A stretch of 21,601 nt of DNA, from positions 1-21,601 of the forward strand of contig DAMDJY010000050.1 in assembly GCA_032100225.1 (NCBI GenBank), read 5' to 3'. The number at the start of each line of letters is the position of its first letter. The stretch's first letter is position 1. The notes beneath the pieces were generated by a model. That model ran no database searches. It was not told where the DNA came from and saw only the letters and a list, made by a program, of their open reading frames with translations. The DNA is from Mobilicoccus sp032100225 (GTDB taxonomy: Bacteria; Actinomycetota; Actinomycetes; Actinomycetales; Dermatophilaceae). Shown here piece by piece: positions 7,582 through 13,682 of the stretch. The translations under genes were made by a program, and so were the position numbers.

Positions 7582-7604
7582 ATTTTGTTGTCTCACAACA
7601 GAAT
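7582..7604. promoter_or_regulatory. AT-rich inverted repeat, possible operator of the LuxR-like gene
   Basis: ATTTTGTTGT - CTC - ACAACAGAAT: arms of 10 bp with one mismatch around a 3-nt centre. It stands out as T/A-rich within a GC-rich region, 43 bp upstream of the regulator's ATG and about 100 bp from purD. A binding site for the regulator itself is plausible but unproven; a transcribed hairpin is the alternative. Confidence 0.5.
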
Positions 7605-7632
7605 TGCGGGCAGCCTGACGTCGGCCCCGGCC

Positions 7633-7640
7633 GAGGAGGT
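7633..7640 (+). promoter_or_regulatory. Strong ribosome binding site that fixes the regulator start
   Basis: GAGGAGGT is a near-perfect Shine-Dalgarno 6 nt before the ATG at 7647. It has no coding role unless that ATG is the real start, yet the ATG is in a different frame from the regulator body. It is therefore key evidence for a frameshift in the gene. Confidence 0.7.
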
Positions 7641-7646
7641 TCACGC

Positions 7647-8668
7647 ATGTCCGATGCACACCCGGCAGACGAGGCCGTCACCATCCACCCCTGGGCCCCC
7701 CTGCTCCCCTGGGATCCCGATGATCGGGGGACGCCACCCACCTCTACCTGCTCGCGGTCCGCAATCCCGGGCTCACACGCCTCCACATGATCGCCGCGGG
7801 GATCCCTGCGGAGCGGATCGACTCCACCCTCCAGATGCTGGGCAGCCACGGGCTGATGCGGCAGACAGGAGCCGACACCTGGGAGGCCATGCCCCCCGAT
7901 CTGGTGCTCCCCGCTCTCGCGAGCGTGTTCGAGGCCCGGGCGACGTACATGCGCGACGCCGCCGACGCACTTGCCCACGTCTACCGCACCACACGATTGC
8001 CCGAGATGGCCGATAGACAGGGCGTGACGATCCTGCGCAACAACGAGGAGCTCGGCACCGCGATCCAGGTCGTCTCCGGCGCGGCTCGCACCGAGCTATG
8101 GGCGGCCTATGACGATTCGCCCTTCACCAGCCACCTGTTCGGCAACGACCTTGCCTGGCATCGCGAGCGACCCCTCACGCGGGACGGCAGCCCGCCGCAA
8201 CGCCGCACGACCTTCGACACCGAGATGCTCCACCACGAACACGCGAGCGCGGTGTTGATGGCGCGCGCCGAGAGCGGGGAGGACAACCGCTTTCTCGCAG
8301 GGATCCCGTTCTCGGTGATGGTGGCCGACGACGCCTGCGCAGTGGTGGATCTGACCTCGTTCGACACCTCCGGCGCCGGTTCGCTCATGGTGCGGGACCG
8401 GCGAATCGTCCTCGCACTGCGGGGTCTGTGCGAGACATGGTGGCGACTCGGCACCCCATTGGCCTGGGAGTCCGGCGGCGAACTCGACGAGGACAGCTCG
8501 TTCATCGTCTCCATGCTGGCGGCCGGTGCCACCGACGCGATGATGGCGTCGCAGGCCGGACTGTCTCAGCGCACCGTCGAACGGCGAGTTCGTGCCCTGA
8601 TGAACCGGCTCGGCGCTACGACACGGTTTCAGGCCGGGGTGCTCGCCGTACGACGCGGCTGGATCTGA
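7647..8668 (+). CDS. LuxR-family (TrmB-like/LuxR) transcriptional regulator with an apparent frameshift
   Basis: The C-terminus is a LuxR-type helix-turn-helix (LAAGATDAMMASQAGLSQRT, then VERRVRALMNRLGATTRFQA and VLAVRRGWI), typical of actinobacterial regulators with an N-terminal TrmB-like winged helix and a phospholipase-D-like middle domain. The body is open only from a point after the TGA at 7721. The first ATG there (7787) has no ribosome site and would cut into the conserved helix HLYLLAVRNPGLTRLH. The ATG at 7647 has an excellent ribosome site and encodes MSDAHPADEAVTIHPWAPLL in frame 0. Switching by one base at GGGGG (7726-7730) joins the two into a 340-residue product of normal family length. 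It could be an assembly error, a strain mutation or regulated slippage. Target genes are unknown; purD is divergent and helR lies downstream. Confidence 0.75.
7726..7730 (+). other. Probable frameshift site (run of five G)
   Basis: Frame 0 from the ATG at 7647 must pass to frame 2 here. One more G, or a -1 slip on GGG, gives ...WDPDDRG-DATHLYLLAV without interruption. Without it, frame 0 ends at the TGA at 7788-7790. Confidence 0.6.
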
Positions 8669-8686
8669 TCGCGGCCCTCCCGCACG

Positions 8687-8705
8687 CCCGCCGATGGTCG
8701 GCGGG
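8687..8705 (+). terminator. Hairpin terminator after the LuxR-like gene
   Basis: Perfect 8-bp stem CCCGCCGA / TCGGCGGG with a TGG loop, 18 nt past the stop codon. There is no U-tract, as usual in actinobacteria. It separates the regulator from helR. Confidence 0.55.
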
Positions 8706-8721
8706 AGCATCCGGAGCGCCG

Positions 8722-8727
8722 TAAAGT
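8722..8727 (+). promoter_or_regulatory. Candidate -10 element for helR
   Basis: TAAAGT fits TAnnnT and is 9 nt before the GTG at 8737, so transcription would begin at or just before that codon. This supports the GTG as the start and places a promoter directly after the preceding hairpin. Confidence 0.5.
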
Positions 8728-8736
8728 TGAGGGCTC

Positions 8737-11067
8737 GTGTCTCAACGTGGGGGTGCGAGAGGCGAGGGGCGAACTCCGGCGATGGGGATGGACGATCCAG
8801 TGAGCGAACGCGACACCGCACCAGAGGACAGCACGGCGGGGCAGGATGCCGCCGCGGCCGATGTCCTCGCCGAACAGTTGGCCATCGAACAACGACATGT
8901 CGACCGCGTGTACGCCGAGCTGCTCAAGGCCGGCGAGCGTGCGGCGCTCATCGAGGCCGAGGGCATGTCACGGGGCCGCACCGAGCGCACGGGTGACATC
9001 CGCGACGAGGAGATGTCCGGACTCTTCGCGCGTGACGCCCTCGTGTTCCGCGCCGGCAAGCGCCGTCTCGACCTCGAACGCCAGCATGAGGGACTCGTGT
9101 TCGGCCGTCTCGACCTCCAGGACTCCCACGGTCGTGAGGTGCGTTACGTCGGCCGCCTCGGTGTGCGCGATGACGACTACGAGCCGCTGGTCATCGACTG
9201 GCGCGCCCCGGCTGCCTCCCCGTTCTATCGGGCCACCCCCGTCGATCCGCAGAACGTGCTGCGACGACGCGTGCTGCGTTGTCGCGACGACCGGGTCATC
9301 GGCGCCGAGGACGACCTCATGGTCGCCGACGCACCCGATGACCTCGTCGTACTCGGCGAGGGTGCGCTCATGGCAGCGCTGGGCCGCAGCCGTAGCGCCC
9401 GGATGCGCGACATCGTCGCCACCATCCAGGCGCACCAGGACGAGGCGATCCGCGCCCCTGCCCGCGGCGTCACCCAGATCACCGGCGGCCCGGGCACCGG
9501 CAAGACCGTCGTCGCCCTGCACCGCGCGGCTTACCTGCTCTATTCGGAGCGGCGCCGATTCGAGGCGGGCGGCGTGCTCGTCGTCGGCCCGTCATCGGCC
9601 TACACCGCGTACATCGAACGCGTGCTGCCTTCTCTCGGTGAGGACTCCGTCGTGCTGCGCGCCCTCGGCGACGTCGTCGACGCCTGCACTGCGGTCCGCC
9701 TGGATCCACCTGCGGCGGCGGCAGTCAAGGGTTCGCTCCGCATCCGCCGCGTTCTGGCCCGTGCGGCCCGGGACACGATTCCGGGCGCTCCCTCCACGTT
9801 GCGCGCCATGGTCTCCGGGCGCGCAGTCCGCCTCGAATCACGGCGCCTCGACCGCGTGCGCGCCCAGGTGTTGCGCCGCCACCACCGCAACTCCTCGATG
9901 GAGGCGATGGCCCTTGCTCTAGCGGCCGACGCGTGGTCGCAGGTGCGCCGCCCCGACGACCGCGACACCGACCGCGAGGAGTTCATCTCCACCTTCGTCG
10001 ACCACCTCGACGTCGACGCGTTCCTCAACGCCTGGTGGCGACCGGTGGATCCGCGCGAGGTGCTGCTGTGGCTCGCCGACACCTCCCGCACCCGGGGCTA
10101 CGCGCGCGGCGTGCTGAGCGAGAAGGAGGCCGACCTGGTCTCCGCATCGATCCGGGAGACACTGCGATCCGGCGCCTGGTCGGTCGCCGACGTCGCACTC
10201 GTGGACGACCTCGACGTACGGCTCGGTGAGGTCAAGGAGATCAAGACCGAACGCGGCTTCTTCGAGGTCGAGGAGCTCGACGAGCTCGAGGCGCAACGCT
10301 CGCTGCGGGTCGGCGTGCAGAACTCCCGGCCCGATCCGGTGCACGCGGCGATCGCCGTTCCGGACGTCGTGCACGGAGACGCCCGCGATGCGTTGCTGCG
10401 CGGACACATCAGCTCGCCGGCGGAGTACGCGCACGTGCTCATCGACGAGGCGCAGGACGTCACCCCGATGCAGTGGCGGATGTTGGCGCGCCGCGGCCGG
10501 TGGGCGAGTTGGACCGTGGTCGGTGACGCTGCTCAGGCGTCGTGGGACGACGCGGCAGAGGCGACCGAGGCGCGTGAGGAGGCGTTCGGCACGGCACCGC
10601 GCCGCACGTTCCACATGGCCACCAACTACCGCAACGCCCGCGAGGTCTTCGCCTACGCCGAGAAGATGATCCGCGAGCATGTGCCCGACGCTGACATCCC
10701 CGACGCCGTGCGCGAGACCGGGGTCGACCCGGTGGACGAGCAGGTGTCGGTCGCTGAACTCTCCACCGCTGCACGGGATCACCTCGGACGGCTGGCGGAC
10801 GGGGTCGACGGCAGCGTCGCCATCATCGCCCCCGCCCGCTGGGCGGCCGACATGCAGCGCCTCGTCGAATCGGCGGAGGACATCGCCGAAGGTCTGGGCG
10901 ATCGGCTCGTGCTCGTCGACCCTCTGTCGAGCAAGGGCTTGGAGTACGACGCGACACTCGTCGTCGACCCCGACGAGATCGTGGCCGAGTCCCCCGGCGG
11001 TGTCCGGGTGCTCTACGTCGTCCTCACTCGCGCAGCCCACCGCATGCACGTCCTGCGCCCCAGCTGA
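8737..11067 (+). CDS. helR: HelD/HelR-family RNA polymerase-recycling ATPase (UvrD-like superfamily 1 helicase fold)
   Basis: A 776-residue protein of the HelD/HelR family, which binds RNA polymerase, removes it from DNA and, in HelR, can displace rifamycin. The N-terminal coiled coil (about 40-75, EQLAIEQRHVDRVYAELLKA) is the arm that enters the secondary channel. DYEPLVIDWRAPAASPFYRA (about 148-167) is a family signature. Walker A is GGPGTGKT (250-257), Walker B IDEAQD (569-574), and TNYRN (629-633) and VLTRAAHRMHVL near the end are SF1 motifs. The first 40 residues are poorly conserved; ATGs at 8782 and 8788 or GTG at 8800 could start it instead, but a -10 element points to GTG 8737. I see no rifamycin-associated element upstream, so drug induction is not supported. 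Confidence 0.9.
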   Translation: MSQRGGARGEGRTPAMGMDDPVSERDTAPEDSTAGQDAAAADVLAEQLAIEQRHVDRVYAELLKAGERAALIEAEGMSRGRTERTGDIRDEEMSGLFARDALVFRAGKRRLDLERQHEGLVFGRLDLQDSHGREVRYVGRLGVRDDDYEPLVIDWRAPAASPFYRATPVDPQNVLRRRVLRCRDDRVIGAEDDLMVADAPDDLVVLGEGALMAALGRSRSARMRDIVATIQAHQDEAIRAPARGVTQITGGPGTGKTVVALHRAAYLLYSERRRFEAGGVLVVGPSSAYTAYIERVLPSLGEDSVVLRALGDVVDACTAVRLDPPAAAAVKGSLRIRRVLARAARDTIPGAPSTLRAMVSGRAVRLESRRLDRVRAQVLRRHHRNSSMEAMALALAADAWSQVRRPDDRDTDREEFISTFVDHLDVDAFLNAWWRPVDPREVLLWLADTSRTRGYARGVLSEKEADLVSASIRETLRSGAWSVADVALVDDLDVRLGEVKEIKTERGFFEVEELDELEAQRSLRVGVQNSRPDPVHAAIAVPDVVHGDARDALLRGHISSPAEYAHVLIDEAQDVTPMQWRMLARRGRWASWTVVGDAAQASWDDAAEATEAREEAFGTAPRRTFHMATNYRNAREVFAYAEKMIREHVPDADIPDAVRETGVDPVDEQVSVAELSTAARDHLGRLADGVDGSVAIIAPARWAADMQRLVESAEDIAEGLGDRLVLVDPLSSKGLEYDATLVVDPDEIVAESPGGVRVLYVVLTRAAHRMHVLRPS

Positions 11068-11116
11068 GACGAGACACGGCAGGCTTCAGCAGCGAGCCCA
11101 AGAACGAACTCAAGGA

Positions 11117-11154
11117 TGTGGTGATCAGGTCGCCATCGTGACCCGATCACCACA
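11117..11154 (+). terminator. Long hairpin after helR
   Basis: Arms TGTGGTGATCAGGTC and GACCCGATCACCACA (15 bp, one A/C mismatch) around an 8-nt loop, 49 nt past the helR stop and followed by TAATT. It is a strong Rho-independent-type terminator candidate. Confidence 0.75.
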
Positions 11155-11402
11155 TAATTGGACTCATCCTTCAGAGCTTCGCTCCGTCCGGCCTCGCCAG
11201 CGTCTCCTGCGCTGAGAGGCCTGCGCGACACCAGGTCCGCGGGCTGGTCGGACCATCGACGCCTCGTTGGCGGCAGCTCAAAGCTGCGGAAATCTCCTTC
11301 CGAACTGCGGAAACAGGCATCTGCCTGCACACGTCGCGGTACCGGTGAACCGGGTGCGATGCCCACGTTCGGTGGATCGATGCACCGCAAAGGAGCGTGC
11401 GC
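11155..11402. other. Gene-free leader/control region of the transporter-racemase gene
   Basis: No credible gene. The region is rich in short dyads: GCAGCT-CAA-AGCTGC at 11273-11287, the CGGAA half-sites (next entry), CAGGCA-TC-TGCCTG at 11314-11327 and CCGGT-GA-ACCGG near 11343. An AAAGGAG ribosome site at 11389-11395 lies 7 nt before the ATG at 11403. An open plus-strand frame begins at 11158 but has no ribosome site and runs across the real gene in another frame, so I do not call it. Confidence 0.6.
11287..11312. promoter_or_regulatory. Three half-site operator candidate (CGGAA-N6-TTCCG-N5-CGGAA)
   Basis: Two inverted repeats share their middle half-site. In addition the 9-mer CTGCGGAAA occurs at 11284-11292 and 11305-11313, exactly 21 bp apart, about two helical turns. 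TTCCG/CGGAA palindromes are typical of several IclR-family operators, but no regulator gene is adjacent, so the protein is inferred only. Confidence 0.5.
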
Positions 11403-13577
11403 ATGGAACCCTCGGAGCGCCCGACGCCTCCGTCCGGCTCGGGACCTGCCCCCACCCCGCATCCTCACCAGCCCACTGGGCCGCCCGGCGCGACACCGCT
11501 CAGGGTGGCGTCGGCGACGACCCCCGTCGGTGAACAGCTGGAGAACGCCTACGACCGGATCGGCATCACGGGATCTCACCGATTCATCATGGGGATGATC
11601 CTGCTCGGGGTGTTCTTCGACGCGATCGAGCAGAACGCAGTGGGGATCACCGGTCCGGTGGTCCGCGAGTACTGGGGACTGCACACTGGCGAGGTCGGCC
11701 TTCTCAACACGATGACGTTCACGGCGACGGCCCTCGGGCGAATCATCATGGGGATCATCGCGGACAAGTACGGCCGCCGCCGGATGCTCGTGATCAACCT
11801 CCTGATCTTCGCCTTCGGCTCGTTGCTGTGCGCGCTTGCTCCGTCGTACGGCGTACTGCTTGGCGCCCGCTTCATCGTCGGATTCGGACTCGGTGGCGAG
11901 ATCGCCGTGGCCGTCGTCATGGCATCGGAGTACTTCTCGGCGCGCCATCGTGGCACCGCCGTCGGTCTCATCAATGTGACCGCAGCCGGATTCGGAAACA
12001 TGTTGGCCCCCGCTTTCGGGATTGCCGTCTACGCGATCTTCGATGGCCCCGAGCGTTGGCGCTGGGTCTTCGGGCTCCTCTTTCTCCCCGCACTGCTCGT
12101 CATCTATTTCCGCCGGTACGTGCCGGAGATGCCCCGATACCTCGCCAAACGTGGGGAAATCGAGCGTGCCAACGAAGCACTCACCCTGTTGCAGCGCGGC
12201 CACCTCAAGGGGCGGTTGGAGCAGGTAAAACCGTTCCTCGTGGTCGACGCGACCACCCCGGGATTTACGGCCGAGGTTCGCGGCGCCTGGTACGACCCCC
12301 TGCGCGACATCTATGCGAAGCGCACATTCCTGCTCATCGTCGCAGTGGCCTGCTCCTATGCAGCGCAAATCTCGATGCTCACTCTCATGCCGACGATCCT
12401 TGTCGACAGCGGCCACAAAGTGAGCTCAAGCCTCTGGTACACGCTCGTGATGCAGTCGGGCTCGCTGGTCGGCGCTGCCACGGCGGCCTACCTGGCAAGT
12501 CGGTGGGCTCGCAAACGCACCCTCACGATCGCGGCCGTCATCGGCCTCACAGCTGGCCTCTCCCTGGCATTCCTGCCGCATACGCTGGGGATCATCATCG
12601 CCTTCGGTTGGCTCTTCAATTTCGCCGTCATCATCTTGAACACGACGATCTGGCTGTTCGCTCCCGAGAACTACCCGACGCGCATCCGCGGCTTCGGCAC
12701 GTCGATCATCCTCGCGGCGGGCTCGTTGTCCGGCGGTTTGTTCCCGCTGGTGGCGGGCATGCTCTTCGACGTCGGCGGCTTGGCAGCAATGTTTGCCACT
12801 CTCGCTGTGCTGTTCGCCATACTCGGCGTGACGGTGCAGTTCCTCGCCGAGAAATTAGGCGGCCGTTGGAGGAGGAAGACCTTGAATCGCGCTGACGAAC
12901 CTACAGTCCTTCTCGTCAATCCGAACACCAACACCGCAACAACGCGGATGATGGCGGACTACCCGCGAACATGCCTGCCGGATATGCGGATCGTCGAACT
13001 CACGGTCGCCGAGGGTCCGCCCATGATCATCGATCCTGACGCGCTGCGGGCTTCTGCAGAACACGTCGTGTCGGCCATACGGGGTTACGTGGCCGACCAC
13101 GATGCGGAGCAGATCAAGGCCGTGGTCGTCGGAGCGATCGGCGACCCCGGGCGGGCCGAGCTCGCCAGCGAGCTCTCGGTGCCGGTCATCGGAATCGGCG
13201 AGGCGTCCATCACGGCGGCCGCCGGTGGCGGGCGTCCCTTCGGGATGGCGACGAGCACGCCGAACCTCGTTGAGTCGCTCACCGAGCTCGTACGGTCTTG
13301 CGGTCACACGGAGCACTTTTGCGGTGTCACCTTTACCCCGTCTCCGCCTTTGGTGCTTGCCGCGGACCCCGAACGACAGTTCACGGAGCTCGACGATGCC
13401 GTCAGACGCAGTGTCGAGTCGGGCGCCGAGGCTGTGATCATCGCCGGCGGACCGCTCTCCGACACGGTCCGCCTCATCGCCGAGTCGAGCAGCGCTCACA
13501 TCGTCGAGCCGATCCCCAGCGCGGCGCAAGCGATTCGCGCGGCGCTGCAGACCGGCACATCGAGCACGCCTGCCTGA
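11403..13577 (+). CDS. Fused MFS transporter and Asp/Glu/hydantoin-racemase-like protein
   Basis: One open frame of 724 residues. Residues 1-45 are a Pro-rich cytoplasmic tail. Residues about 58-490 form a complete 12-helix major facilitator of the sugar/aromatic-acid type: a charged first helix (LGVFFDAIEQNAVG), loop 2-3 motif ADKYGRRRM (120-128), FIVGFGLGGEIAVAVVMASE and APENYPTRIRGFG. Residues 494-724 match a whole Asp/Glu racemase-family enzyme (LLVNPNTNTATTRMM at the start, GAIGDPGRAELASEL, VIGIGEASITAAAGGGRPFG). Both catalytic-cysteine positions are replaced (A578 and G682), so racemase activity is doubtful. The start ATG has AAAGGAG 7 nt upstream; a GTG two codons earlier is rejected. 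An ideal internal ribosome site with TTG at 12882 could also produce the second domain alone. The gene is isolated between two strong hairpins and contains a TTA leucine codon near the junction. Import and processing of an amino acid or ureide is an inference. Confidence 0.85.
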   Translation: MEPSERPTPPSGSGPAPTPHPHQPTGPPGATPLRVASATTPVGEQLENAYDRIGITGSHRFIMGMILLGVFFDAIEQNAVGITGPVVREYWGLHTGEVGLLNTMTFTATALGRIIMGIIADKYGRRRMLVINLLIFAFGSLLCALAPSYGVLLGARFIVGFGLGGEIAVAVVMASEYFSARHRGTAVGLINVTAAGFGNMLAPAFGIAVYAIFDGPERWRWVFGLLFLPALLVIYFRRYVPEMPRYLAKRGEIERANEALTLLQRGHLKGRLEQVKPFLVVDATTPGFTAEVRGAWYDPLRDIYAKRTFLLIVAVACSYAAQISMLTLMPTILVDSGHKVSSSLWYTLVMQSGSLVGAATAAYLASRWARKRTLTIAAVIGLTAGLSLAFLPHTLGIIIAFGWLFNFAVIILNTTIWLFAPENYPTRIRGFGTSIILAAGSLSGGLFPLVAGMLFDVGGLAAMFATLAVLFAILGVTVQFLAEKLGGRWRRKTLNRADEPTVLLVNPNTNTATTRMMADYPRTCLPDMRIVELTVAEGPPMIIDPDALRASAEHVVSAIRGYVADHDAEQIKAVVVGAIGDPGRAELASELSVPVIGIGEASITAAAGGGRPFGMATSTPNLVESLTELVRSCGHTEHFCGVTFTPSPPLVLAADPERQFTELDDAVRRSVESGAEAVIIAGGPLSDTVRLIAESSSAHIVEPIPSAAQAIRAALQTGTSSTPA
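12870..12884 (+). promoter_or_regulatory. Internal Shine-Dalgarno and TTG start at the domain junction
   Basis: AGGAGG (12870-12875), 6 nt spacing, TTG at 12882-12884 in the same frame as the fusion. Starting here gives a 231-residue protein, the usual length of a free racemase-family enzyme. The TTG overlaps a TGA (12883-12885) in the +1 frame, the layout normal for a TTGA-coupled gene pair. Confidence 0.55.
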
Positions 13578-13597
13578 CCCAGCGCACGGACATGGAC

Positions 13598-13645
13598 GAA
13601 GGGTGTGGGATCACATCGCAACCGCGATCTGATCCCACACCCTTC
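13598..13645. terminator. Large bidirectional terminator hairpin
   Basis: Perfect 16-bp arms GAAGGGTGTGGGATCA / TGATCCCACACCCTTC, with a nested ATCGC-AACC-GCGAT stem inside the loop. It lies between the convergent fusion gene and lysS and can serve both. Confidence 0.85.
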
Positions 13646-13682
13646 TCTCGTCCTTATCCAGTGGCCGTTTCGGCCTGTGTGA

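Noticed and set aside
7501..8016. Plus-strand frame-1 open frame at the regulator locus
   Set aside because: Arg/Pro/His-rich shadow; the conserved helices are in frame 2.
8669..8736. Rifamycin-associated element upstream of helR
   Set aside because: I looked for the inverted repeat known from drug-induced helR genes; only a terminator-like stem and a -10 box are visible.
11158..11598. Small plus-strand gene between helR and the fusion gene
   Set aside because: Arg/Ser/Pro-rich translation with no ribosome site, overlapping the start of the real gene in another frame.
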